From Malurus cyaneus samueli (Eukaryota > Chordata > Aves > Passeriformes > Maluridae): a DNA stretch of 64,000 bases. How positions within the stretch are numbered: the first letter of the stretch is position 1; every line of letters begins with the position of its first letter. Where the stretch lies: the NCBI GenBank assembly GCA_009741485.1, contig CM019227.1, forward strand, positions 12,439,647-12,503,646, in the 5' to 3' direction. The notes below the pieces were generated by a model, which made no database searches, had not been told where the DNA came from, and was given only the letters and a program-made list of their open reading frames with translations. A program made the position numbers and the translations under genes. Of the stretch, positions 1 through 11,100 are shown one piece after another.

Positions 1-3000
1 GTAATGCAGATCAGGGCCCTCTGAATGCTGTATTTCACAAGTCAAGAAAGATGATTGTACTTACTGATTAAAAGTACCCCAAGGTAAATGTATCACAATA
101 TTTAAGAAAGAATTTATGTCTCTGACTTTGTAATGTTTAAATGAACAACACAACATGGCTAAATTTAGAGTGAGATGTCAGTTGTCTGTATTGACCCAGT
201 GAGCAAATGTCTGGGGGTGGGGAGGTATCACTGCACTTCATTGTTCCTGTGGAAAGCCTGAGCCAGGTTCAGAACTAATTGTGAGGGCAAAGGCAAGTAG
301 AAGCACTGGCTGGTTCAGTGAAATTTCATATATCTAGTCTCTTCATTTGTTCAAGTTGTTTTTATATTTTGCTTTTGTGGATTTTAAAACACTTCCCCCA
401 TTCTTTAATCATGAGGGAGGAATTTAACTGCATCCAAAGGGATATTAAGTGTAACTGCAAGAAATCCACTGTAGCTATGCCAGGTAATATTGAGAACACT
501 GAATTTTCTATAGCAATGCTCTGGATTTAATAGCTAGGTTTTAATGTGTATATCAGACAGTTATTTGTATACTCTTTTAAATTTATATAGCTTATTTTTG
601 TGAACAGAGGGGAACACAGTGGTCTTCAAACAAGAGATTACTATAATGGAAGTAAATATCCTATTTTGTTTTGTGTTTGAGGATATTTGTTAGATCATTG
701 AATCCAGTATCTCAGCACATTAGAACAGTTTGAGGAAGTAGACAAGTTTAATTAATGCTGTTGTACACTACAATCCTGCAAGCATCTATGCAAGAATACT
801 CCCAATGCCCTCAATAAAAGATGTTTGTAGGATGTGACTGTTGCAGGGGACAGTACTGACAGGACGACCATCATTTCTTAATGAATACTTTATCCATTGA
901 ACAGCTTTGTTTACCACTACATAACATCAGGGAAGCCAACAGGAAGCTGTTCAGTGAGAATCCTAAACACCAGTATCAGAATGTACTGTTTTGTGGTAAG
1001 AAGGCATATTGCATATCTGAAACAGATAATGGCAAAAATTAAGCTCTTACCTCACAGCACAGCACATGATTTTTTTTTTGTTTTAAAGCCCTTAGTTGTT
1101 GTTTTCAGAGTCTATTGTGAAAGCAGTTAGAAAAAAAAATTCAAATAGAATTAATATACTTTGACATTCTATGGTTGTCTCTCAGGTAATAGCTGTTAAA
1201 TGTTGCCATAGATGACAGAGGCTGATAATCAAACACAAAATTGGAATTTCCTATTAGGCAATTCCTAATTAACATAAAAGGAAACAGTCCCCCATTTCCT
1301 GAAAGAGGAAGATGTGGTATGTTTTCTAGTCTGAAAACTGATTCATTGCATGGTTATTTCCTCACCAACAACTTTCAAAAGGAAAGTTTCGTAGGAATGA
1401 ATGAAAAAATACCTTGAAGCTTTTGCCTATTTCTTAGAATAATGATATGTATCAAAGAAATACTGAAAACAGTAAGTAGCTTTTAACCATTTAGCACCCT
1501 CTATCACATTTTTCAAAAAGAAAAACACAGCACAATCATGTTGATGTCAAACAAATACTTTTGTCAGAAAATGTTATGGAATTAACTGCAAATTTGCATC
1601 TCCAGATACAATGCAGTCTGGCTTACTGGTACTACAGAATTCCATCAGCTTCAGATAAAATAATGGATTACATCGTTGATTCAGGGTTTAATCTAATATC
1701 ATATGTTTGCATCATATCAATTATAGTGCTTTAAATCATTATGTATCTTCACTAGTTTTACTGGCCAAAAATAACTTTATATGAAACTAAGTACAAGCAA
1801 ACAATCTTTGGAGATTTTCGTTACACACAGTTGAAAGACATAATTCCTTATTCCTTCTTGCTGTGCCTACAATACTTGAGTACAACATTACATGTGGACT
1901 GTCTGCCTTAAGCTTTGATGGTGTAGGACTCTTCAGTAACAGTGAACACTTACATTCAACTTTTTGCATTCCTTTCATCATTCTATCTTGGGAGCTAATA
2001 CTCTGAGATACTAAGTGCCCTCGGCTGTTATGAGAATACGAATTAAGGACTCCTGGTCTGATAGGAACAGCTCTGAATGAAATTTAGTGTTCTGCAGTAC
2101 TGTCAGTTTATTATGTGTGATACACCAGACATTGTGCAACATATGTGTGGTTAGAGTTATCCCTTTTTGACCCTGCCTCCTGATTAAATGAGAGGCAAGT
2201 AAATTAATTTTTAGAGGACAAATTATCCTAGAGCAACTGTACTGTAATTTTTGATGTGCATGTAAATAGAGCTTGAAACTGGCAAAGTCATCTTGCTACA
2301 AAATTACCCTTATTGGCAGTGTAGAATGTTAATTAACCCATAGGAATCTATGTGCAGAAATAAACCCAAACAGTTGAGATGTCTTGTTATCAGTACGGTA
2401 TAGCTTTCTACTCTAAACGTCTATCTGAAAAAAAAATTAAGGGATCATTTTAGTTTCTGAAGTACAAATATTCTAGTGTAGGGAATGTGTGATTACTTTT
2501 TTGTACATTTCAGAATTGTGTATTAAACCTTATATACAATGGTTTGCTTTAGACTTTGTTCTGAAATGTGATATGTTTGCCATAGTTGTATATGCCTGTT
2601 TATGGCAGAAATAGGTTTTGCTTAGATTTTGTGTGTGCATGTTTTACATGAAAATTTTTGTAGCACAAAGACAATACATCTTAGAAATTGAATCATGACT
2701 GTGCAGTTTGACTGTACATTACTGAATCTTTCTCATTAAGAGAACAGTTGCAAAGGAATGCACTGGCACTAAATTTGCCATTTAATGGCTGCAGTATACT
2801 AACAGAATGCATCCTATCAAATGTGGTGTTAGTAGGTCCTTCAAAGTAATTAAGAATACCTTTTTATCAGTGTGAAAATCAAAAATTGGTTGTTTACGCA
2901 TCTAGACACAGAGAGAGCTCAGAGAAGTTTTACAAGGCTCGTGATATTCAAGAGGAATCACATCCTGTGTTTAATAGAGAAATGGACTTTGTTACGCACT

Positions 3001-4690
3001 TTTAGTGCCATTCAGCATTAGTTACAACAAGGAAGTTTACAGGCAAACTTTGTTTAACATTAGAAATAGTTTAAAAATCATTGTCATGCACTCTCAGAGA
3101 ATAAAATTAATTTATGGCAGTTGTTCTCTACAGAAATTTAAAGTGTAATCCAGCAATGTGGGCTTGCAGAATCAGACCTTTACAAAGCTGAGGCCACAGC
3201 TTTTTGAAATAATCACTACTTAATACTGATGTTTATTTCCCAGGTATTTCTAAATTGACCAACAGAAGTCATGTTCAGGAAAGGTGGTGATCAAAAAACA
3301 GAAGTGTTGGTATTAAACTTTTCTGTTACATAATCTCAAACATTCAGATGCCTCAGAAGTATAGGCACTGTAATTGGAACCCAAGCACAAGCTGCTTAAC
3401 TGTTTTCAAGGTGGAGAAAATGAAATTACAGGATACATTGAACTGGAAGGGCATTATGTAATCAAAACACAGGACAGCTCACCGATGTAAACAATTATTA
3501 TTGGGATGGCATCTTAAATGTATTATAAACTTTGAGAAAACTTAAAACTGGAAAAAAATCTTCCATTTATCTCTAGTAAATGTTCTGTTGAAACTCTTCA
3601 TATTGTGGTCTATGAAATCACCTTTTGGTGACTTCTAGACCATCCTAAGATGGTATTTATGTGAGATCCATGGAATTGAGTTGCATATACGATATGCATG
3701 GCCAATAAAGAACATCCATGAAAACCAGAAATAATCTCAAATATTCCTTTTATACCAGTTTGCTAGGAATAAAGTGCAAAAAAGAGACACCTACATCATT
3801 CTGTAGTGTCCAATACTGAATCTAAAGTCTTTTTAAGTTAAAAGTGCATAAATGTATTTGTAGAAATCTAGCCAAAAAAAGCCATCCTAGCTATGAGAGC
3901 AAATTCTCAAAAAAAAGCAGGGAATGGTTAATAACTATAAAATCACACTATTTTTATAAAAATATACAGCTCAGATATTCAAAAGACAGCCTAAAATAAA
4001 TTATAATAAAATAAAAATTTAAATAGGAACCAAAGCATTGCCATTTATATTGCCAAAGGAGGCACTTTGTATTTTGAAACATAGGAAATTCAGTCCCCGG
4101 AAGTGTTATCCATACTTTTTTAAATAAGGGTGTAGATATTTTCAAAGCTGTTTTTGATGTTTATCAGTACAGATTTGTTTTTGTTGTTTGAGAAATTTGT
4201 AGTAAGTAATAGCACAGGCTTTTTTTCCAGATAGGATTTTCTTCACAGTACTGCTTGCAGTAGAAATAACGCTAACCCTAGGAGGTGTTTCTCTTCTTAC
4301 TTTTCATAGTCATAATCATGTCTTAGCATCTCATTTTGTGAAAAGAAGAAGATAAACACCTGTCTCTGGGGCCCTCTTCATTTAAGCACTACTTTACTAA
4401 ATGCAAATTATGGCAATCAGGGCGTCAGTTTATGTATTGCCTTTCTATAAGAAACCATGATGCCTTTGTATTTGCTGTTTGCACCCCTAAAATCAATTCC
4501 ATATGTTTGAATGCCATATGTTTTGCACATTGTACTGTATATATGTAATGCATACTGTATTTTTATATGTGTACTACATTTATCAAATATTTTGTACATA
4601 GTGGCAATATTGTAGCTACTGAGGAAATGTTTGATATTTCAGCATTTTTGCTAAGTGTCTCAAATAAAAAAGGAAAACTGTGTTCATTTG
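1..4690 (+). other. MRTFB: Probable 3' UTR (partial) of MRTFB/MKL2
   Basis: No coding exon is visible here. The stretch is AT-rich with a transcript-tail texture: many ATTTA motifs, two exact Pumilio-type elements (TGTANATA at 2261-2268 and 4536-4543), several AATAAA hexamers, and a strong terminal poly(A) signal at 4663 followed by a GT-rich element. No open frame of note enters from the left edge, so the coding part would lie outside the window. The gene name rests on synteny only: in human, MRTFB is the same-strand gene directly upstream of tRNA-Thr-CGT, MIR193B and MIR365A, and as I recall its 3' UTR is about 5 kb. MRTFB is an SRF coactivator controlled by actin. The left part could instead be plain intergenic DNA if the gene ends earlier. 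Confidence 0.5.
813..818 (+). terminator. Candidate proximal poly(A) signal (AATAAA)
   Basis: A canonical AATAAA is followed within 30 bases by a GT-rich stretch (GATGTTTGTAGGATGTG, 820-836), the expected arrangement of a cleavage/polyadenylation site. If the surrounding sequence is a long 3' UTR, this would give a shorter isoform. Other AATAAA hexamers, for example at 3704-3709, have weaker context. Confidence 0.35.
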
Positions 4691-4694
4691 TCCA
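4663..4694 (+). terminator. Probable distal poly(A) site
   Basis: AATAAA at 4663-4668 is followed about 12 bases later by a GT/T-rich downstream element (TGTGTTCATTTGTCC, 4680-4694). This is the best-formed polyadenylation context in the first 8 kb. The preceding 250 bases, rich in T/GTA motifs (TTTTGTACATAG, TGTATATA), are typical of a vertebrate 3' UTR end. I take it as the end of the upstream gene. Cleavage would fall near 4680. Confidence 0.5.
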
Positions 4695-4930
4695 TGGTTA
4701 CTACCTAAAATCAAGAATAGCATTCTGACTTCTGTGAGTTTGAAATATTTGGCCTATGTTCTAAGTACCTGTCTCACAAAAAGGAGTAAGAATGAATCTG
4801 CACTTAAGACAATCTCGGAAAGAACGATGGTTTATCTTCAAAATCAAAGCCAAAATCTGTAACAATAGAGATTTCCTGAACTTCCAGAGTTTAGATTTGG
4901 CCTTTCATTTTTTTTAAGCAATACTCTTAT

Positions 4931-5022
4931 ATAGAATGGTCTGGGTTGGAAGGACCTTAAAGCTCATCTTGTTCCACCCCCTGCCATGGGCAGGGACACC
5001 TTCCCCTATCCCAGGTTGCTCC
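4931..5022 (-). mobile_element. CR1 LINE 3'-end fragment
   Basis: The segment carries the hallmark inverse-complement CR1 tail: TAGAATGGT, then GGGTTGGAAGGACCTTAAAG, then CCCCCTGCCATGGGCAGGGA and ACACCTTCCCC...CCAGGTTGCTC. The element is on the minus strand, 5'-truncated to about 90 bp. It lies about 250 bp beyond the probable poly(A) site of the upstream gene. Confidence 0.93.
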
Positions 5023-7561
5023 TAGTATACACTGTAAATGTAATAAAATACCTTTTCTCTATGAACTTTAACCATTGTAAAAGTTTGAAGGCTATATGTG
5101 CTACAAACTTTCTTCAGATGTCACACACTATACACAAATGCTGCAAAATCAGTGCAGCATTTTTAGACCATGTATTCATGAATTACAGAAATTACAGCTG
5201 GAGTATAACAGAGAAAACACTTCTTCTAGTGCCAACTGGCAAATCTGGCCATTTGATTGTTATACAGTGACAAATATAAACACATAACCCTCCCTCACAA
5301 GCTGTGTTCATATTACTATTGTGATGTAAACACAAAACAAGCCCTGATGAAATGTGAGATTATGTGGAATGAACTTTTTTCCACAGGCTGATTTTCAATG
5401 ATGATTTTCCCTGATTTTCAACAAAACCTCAGTTTATTCAACCATGTTCTACAGATGGCCATCAGCACATTTGTCTTTACTCTGTATCATATTCAATGCT
5501 ATTTGCTCCTGCCTATTGGCTTGTTATGTATTGTACAGATGTCACTAGAGTGATATATTTCTTAGAGTATTTGTATTGTCTTAAGTAGAAAACATTTCTT
5601 TGATGGCAAGGAAGTCACACAGATTTCCCCACAGTAGAGTCTGCAAACCTACTGAGACATCCCTAACGCACAATCTGAGTAACAAATTAGAGTTTCTGAG
5701 ACCCAACAGCCAGGGCTTGAAGTTTTTTCTTCAAGTGTTTATCCATAAAAGTAACGAGTAACTAAGATAAATACTGTCCTTCATGTGAAAAAATTACCTG
5801 AAGTTTGAGTCTCCGAGTCTTGTCTGCAGAAAAAGGACTGCAGGGCCACTCTGCCCTCTACTTTGTCGTTCTTGAGCCCCTCCAAGACAAGTGCTGTGGA
5901 TTAGAAGTTTAAATAGTGAATAGAAACGTTCTTTCATACAGCCAGAACCAAGTCAAAACTCAAGTTTTGAGCTGAGGAGTATTGAGGAGGATTCCAACTA
6001 CCCCACAGCAAGTCTTTATAAAACTCATTTGCACCAAATCTACATAAATATGATCGTTCCACTGTGTCTCAGAAGAGTCAGGGAATGTACTGAAAGGCCT
6101 GGTTTTGCACATGAAAACAGACACCAAAGCCTCTCCTAAAGCAACACCTCCATCTCGTATGGGTGAGGCTATGGGAAGAAAAAACCAACTGGTGATTTTT
6201 TCTCAATCCAACAAAATCTCTGCCAATATCTTTTCTGCAATGGAGTCCTCTAAAGAATTCCCTTTAGGAAAGCCATGCTTTTGTTTAAAAAAAGCTTGTA
6301 GAGAACACTGAACGAGGAGGATTCATCATGAAGAGAGAGGGCTTTCATGCGGAGCTCAAACAAGGGTAATGTGCCAGATAAAAGACACTTCCAAACAAAA
6401 GTATCCAGACACCAAAAGGGCAGTTACACTTTTTAAAACCAAGTTTACATTTTTAGTTATAAAAAGTATTGTTGGGATAAGTCAGCTTGCCATTAAACAG
6501 CACTTTGTTTAGACAGAAACAGTTATTCCAGACACACTGAGGAAATTAGGCTCAGAGAGTAAAAAAAATTTTTAAATCAAATCAAATACTTCCTCTTAAT
6601 CTAGTTAGAAGATCTTTATTAATTCAGATTGAAGTTTCCATCTCCCCATACAGTTAAGGAAAAACTTGATCAGTAGAAGTTGGTTTACCATTAAATACTA
6701 TTTCTGATGACAGCAAATAGTAGTGTATTTGAAGAGAGAAAACGCATATGAGTTCCACTAACAATTGAAACAGGCCCCTCTGCTTCTCTCACCACAAAAT
6801 TACTTCTCGGCTCTCAAGAATCCAAAAACATTAATAAACACAGATGTGAGCTGCACAGGAACCATGATGACAAGTTACAACTGGCAAGTGTGGCACATAA
6901 AAGAGTGTATTTTGTAATTAGCAAGTAGGCCAGAAATGGAACATCAATCAAATCTGACTGATTAAAATTGAACTCCTTCCTGCTGCCAGCTTGGTAACAC
7001 TAAGAGTAACTCCTTCAGCCAGGGAAGATAAGTGGCCCTCTGAGGTCACCTCTTTCATAAAACATTACAGGTGTGAGAGCTGAGAGAAGCAGCTTCCACT
7101 CCTACACACCATCACACTTGAAATGCTGCAGTGATTACACTGACAAGACAAAAGCAGAGTACAACAGTGCTGTTGTCACTTCCCAGCTTTCCATAGTCCA
7201 GATGAGTGCGTGCCATGGACAAGAGTAGCAGATAAATCCCAGCAAGCATTTGGGTTAGCCAGGCCATCAGCCAGCCCATCAGATCATCTTTAGGGCAGCT
7301 TTTCCAAGGTAGCAGCAAACATTTAACAAGGGTTGACTATTCAGGAAGATGATTTAAATTAGGCACTTCTCACTGCAGGTCAAGCTAATTCAAATTGTTC
7401 TGGTTATAGGCAGACATAAAGTTATCACAGACAAACTACCAACAAACTACCAAATGATAACTTTTAAAGAACTAAATTTTTTTTTCATACATTCAAAGCA
7501 TCAAGCATGAGTTTCCACAATGAGAGTTCAAAAGAACATCCCAAAGAATACATATTTATTT
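5023..7561. other. Intergenic stretch without recognised gene
   Basis: AT-rich noncoding sequence with no recognisable exon, RNA gene or transposon. One partial CTCF-like match lies on the minus strand at 5850-5864 (core GCCCTCTAC); it departs from the consensus at the last two positions. Confidence 0.6.
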
Positions 7562-7636
7562 CCCTGCTCATTGCAGGGCGGTTCAACTAGATGACCTTTC
7601 AAGGTCTCTTCCAAGCCAAACTATTCTGTTTCTATG
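7562..7636 (+). mobile_element. CR1 LINE 3'-end fragment, sense strand
   Basis: The segment reads TTGCAGGGCGGTTCAACTAG, then ATGACCTTTCAAGGTCTCTT, then CCAAGCCAAACTATTCTGTT and TCTATG. This is the sense-strand CR1 3' end (the complement of the tail seen at 4931). It is about 75 bp long, 5'-truncated and somewhat diverged. It is the only + strand CR1 piece found here. Confidence 0.88.
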
Positions 7637-8307
7637 TCAAACTTTTAATGCACCTGCATTACAGCGCCTTTAGAAAGGTACCCTGTAATATGTTCACATG
7701 CTTCTTCCATACGAAACCAAAACCAAACCAAACCAAAAGGAATATAAAACTTGGGTGTCCAGCAACAGTTTAATAGAGAATGAAAACAGATCTCCATAAT
7801 GAACATTAAACGAAAACAAAAAGCTTTGCTTTCAGGTCACACTTGTAAAAATCTAGGAGACCCAATCTACAAAATAATATGCATTTTAGTATCTTTTCTG
7901 CGTTTCACAACACTGAGTTTTTTGAGGGAACAGCTACCAGTCAGCAAGTGTGTTCAATTTAGTATTTACCGATTAATTATCTCAACGTTTTGCATTTCTG
8001 CTTCTCTTCTCGGAGGAGGAAAACCTTAATCCCGCTTTTTTCCCCTCTCTAAGCCGTTCTGGCCGGTGTGAAGCAAGCCCTCGAATGCCACCTCCGGGAA
8101 CCGCGCCCTCACAGCCCCGGGGCCAACGCGGGCAGAGGGCCTGCCCTCAGAACGCCTCTGTAGCCGGAGGGGAAGCTCCTGGCAGCTCCGAGAGCGGGAG
8201 AGAGGGAAACGAAGGGAGAAAGAGAGCAGCAGCGGGAGCAGCCCCAGCACGGCCCCGCCCTCACGTTCCGCCCCCTCAGCCCTTCCCGCGCCCTCAGGGC
8301 CGCGCGC

Positions 8308-8321
8308 CCCGCAGGTGGCAG
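8308..8321 (+). promoter_or_regulatory. CTCF-like binding motif
   Basis: CCCGCAGGTGGCAG matches the published CTCF consensus CCASYAGRKGGCRS at 13 of 14 positions; only the third base differs. It lies in a CpG island about 85 bp upstream of the tRNA gene, where CTCF and TFIIIC boundaries often coincide. Binding is inferred from motif only. Confidence 0.45.
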
Positions 8322-8405
8322 CCAGGCGCGCGCGGGGCGGGGTGTGGGCGGGCGCGCGGGAGTGGCGCCAGCGATAGAAGGGCGTCAGAAGAAACCTTTA
8401 ACGCA

Positions 8406-8477
8406 GGCGCGGTGGCCAAGTGGTAAGGCGTCGGTCTCGTAAACCGAAGATCACGGGTTCGAACCCCGTCCGTGCCT
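8406..8477 (+). tRNA. tRNA-Thr (anticodon CGT)
   Basis: This is a complete intronless 72-nt tRNA gene. The acceptor stem GGCGCGG (8406-8412) pairs with CCGTGCC (8470-8476), with one G-T wobble, and the discriminator base is T (8477). The anticodon stem TCGGT/ACCGA encloses the loop CTCGTAA (8436-8442) with anticodon CGT at 8438-8440, decoding ACG threonine codons. The T arm contains GGTTCGAACCC. CCA is not encoded, as expected for a eukaryotic gene. The sequence looks essentially identical to vertebrate cytosolic tRNA-Thr-CGT as I remember it, and all stems are intact, so it should be functional. A gene of this isoacceptor occupies the equivalent place between MRTFB and MIR193B in human, which supports the synteny call. 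Confidence 0.98.
8413..8466 (+). promoter_or_regulatory. Internal Pol III promoter (A and B boxes)
   Basis: The A box is TGGCCAAGTGG at 8413-8423 and the B box is GGTTCGAACCC at 8456-8466. Both agree with the TFIIIC recognition consensus, and the spacing is normal for an intronless tRNA. Confidence 0.93.
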
Positions 8478-8511
8478 TGGCGGGTCCGCGCTGGCGGGAG
8501 CTTTCCCCTCC

Positions 8512-8516
8512 TTTTT
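8512..8516 (+). terminator. Pol III terminator (T5)
   Basis: This is the first run of four or more T on the + strand after the tRNA, five Ts preceded by CTCC, giving a trailer of about 35 nt. An earlier run at 8502-8504 has only three Ts. Confidence 0.85.
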
Positions 8517-8530
8517 AGGGGAAGGCGGAG

Positions 8531-11100
8531 CCCTGGACCGGACCTGCCCGGCGGGGGCAGCCGGGACCCTGCCTGGAGCGTCTGATTCGACCTGCCCGGT
8601 ACCGCGCATATGGCGGCTTCGAGCCCCGCAAAGCTCCGGCCCCCGGAGGGCAGCGGCAGAGCCGATCCGATCCCCCGCGAGGGTCCGTGGCGTGCCCAGC
8701 CGAGGTTATCGCACCGGCGGCAGCATCATAGAGCCCGGGGGAATGTCCTGTCCACATCGGTCAGTCCTGTCCTGCTGCGTCCTTCACCAGCTCCACGACT
8801 CTCCTTCTCACATCTGCACCAACAAAAACGGATTTATTCGTTTTTTTCTTGGAGCCTAATCCTGTTCTCAAGAGACCTTCAGCTCAGTCTGAAGAAACAA
8901 AAGATAGTTTTAAATGTATAAGGCCAAGGTGACTGCTGAGGCTGAGTGGATGTCATGTCACAAGCTTTTTCTACACAGCGGCCTTGAGGCAAATGCTGAT
9001 GTCCACCTCAACATGGAATCATTTCTGGGAGAAATAAGGGGACCCTCTGCGGAGTTGTGTTTGAAGAGATTCTCCAGCTCCTTCGAACTCTTGTTTGGAG
9101 AGCCTTCTCCACAGGCTGCAGCTACCATGATCATCCTGTAGTTCCAGGACCCTGTCATTGGTTCACCCCCACCCTGCCACCATGTAATTAAATATTTATT
9201 AATTTGGTTCTGTCTTCTGATTAGTAAACCATGAGGTTTCTTCATCTGTATCACTAACCACTTAAAAGGATCATTTGCAATCTGATTAGTGCGTACTTTA
9301 CATTTTCTATTTTTCAGCAGAAAAAACTTCCAGTGACACTGAAAATGGGTAAGGAAAGGATGTGTTGGTTACACTCACAGGAGCCAAGCAGTGCTCCCCT
9401 TCTCCAGGTGAAGCAAACACCGGGTACTTCAGTCCCAGCGGGTCCAGCAGGACCACGAGTGGCCAGGAGGTCCAGCTTGGTGGAACTGATGGGATCAAAC
9501 TCACACACACAGTTAAGGGCTGACAGCACTTAAACCCATCCCAACAGTGTAAATAGGAACAGCATTACTAAGTGAAGGAATTCTTTATTGATTCATGATT
9601 GATATTTACCTACCATTTGAAATTTCACTGCCCATTGTGTCCACACAATCAGTTTTGTTCTCTTCTTGACAAATCTTCCTCTCACACTCTGCACCACTGT
9701 TGTCAAGAATATAAACTGTGTGTTTTTTGTATGAACAGAAATAGATGTCCTTAACTATTTAAACTGGATTTTATAAATATTCGTAGGCATTTTTACTTAG
9801 GGATACAAAGGACAGTGAGGTATAGCCACGTCCCTAAAACTGCTTTTATAGGACGGTTTTAAAAATTAAATGCAAAAAGCAGACTCAAGGATAAAACACA
9901 TAACTGGTAAATACTGCCTTCTGTTTACTGCAGCATTAAGGATAAGACTGACAGGGAAGGTGGTGGAGATGAGCCACCTTGCCACCGATCAGTAAAGCTT
10001 TCGTAAATTCTTGCTTGTTTTTTAGAAATCATATATTTATAGGACTAAGCCAGCTATGCACAAGAGCTGTGGCTGTGTCTCACCCTCTTAACAATGGTTT
10101 GAGGCCTGTGAGTCTGTGTTAGATGACACAGAAACCAAATAACAGCCTGGTTTTCCACAGTTTGCAGGCAGAACTCACACTTTGTTGAATAACATTGCTG
10201 AGCTATTAGCATGATAACAATGTTGCTAAGTAACATTTTTAGACGTGTCTTGTGGTTATTTACTTGAAATTAATTTTGTAATTAGAATACTATCTGTGCA
10301 CTCAGAGGAGCCCAGGAGAAACTAGTGCAGCTCAGAAATGCTAACTCCAGCAGCAGTTAAGAGGCAGAAATAATTAACACATCATACAGGTTTACTGCCA
10401 CAACAGATTCCCTTACATGATGTTTAAGACTTTCAAAAAATGTTGCTCTATTTGCCTTCAGCTTTCTTCTTTCTAGACAACACAATGCCCATGTTTTAAA
10501 ATCTCTCCTTTGAGGCCAGGTTTTCTACACCTCTAATCACCCTTGCTACAAACCCCCAGATCCCCTCCAGATGCTACATGTTGTTCTCAAAACGAGCACC
10601 CAGTGAGGCCACACCGCTGCTTATCACCCGTGCGCAGGGCAGGGCATTTCCGCACCCCGGCAGAGGCCAGCTGGGAATTTGCGTTACACACACCCTGCAA
10701 AGGCCGGCTGCCATCGCCACAGTGCCCCGAGAGGCTGCCACCGCACCACACTGAACACAACCGGCACACACAGCCCTGTCCCTAGCCCAGCCCGTGTGAT
10801 GTGAAATTTAAACCCCAAACTTCCTCTCTCGCCACGTGCTTGGCAGCACTGCAGCCCCCTGCAGCCCTGGCTCCCGAGAGAGCTCTGGCTCCCTGTGGCA
10901 CCCACATACTGGGCACAGAGGGTGAATCAGCAGCCGGAGTCCGGGGAATCCCAGGGCAGAATCTGTAGCACAATTATGTGAAAGGAGTCCTCTCCATAAT
11001 CCAGTTTCTATCACTGCGTCATTAAAAAAAAAATAATAAATCCTGACACTATGCAGTGTTATTGGTGAAAGCAGAAGGTGAAACAAATTTAATTTCGTTT
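8531..11100. other. Upstream flank without recognised gene
   Basis: GC stays fairly high to about 8760 and then falls. Another moderately GC-rich patch lies at about 10540-10970 but is poor in CpG compared with the two islands. Open frames here are short and unlike known proteins. No RNA gene or transposon was recognised. Confidence 0.5.

Larger units (their letters stand above)
8035..8530. promoter_or_regulatory. CpG island around the tRNA-Thr gene
   Basis: Base composition changes abruptly from AT-rich to very GC-rich, with dense CpG (for example CGCGCGCCCCGC and GGCGCGCGCGGGGCGGGG around 8300-8342) and GC boxes (GGGGCGG, 8334-8340). It contains the CTCF-like motif at 8308-8321 and the tRNA gene at 8406-8477. 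GC remains raised to about 8760. The open frames here are composition artefacts. It could be an open-chromatin island supported by the Pol III gene, or it could also hold an unrecognised Pol II promoter; I see no exon that proves one. Confidence 0.7.

Noticed and set aside
8026..8757. Open frames in the tRNA island
   Set aside because: Same composition effect. One overlaps the tRNA gene itself, and none shows domain features or convincing splice context.
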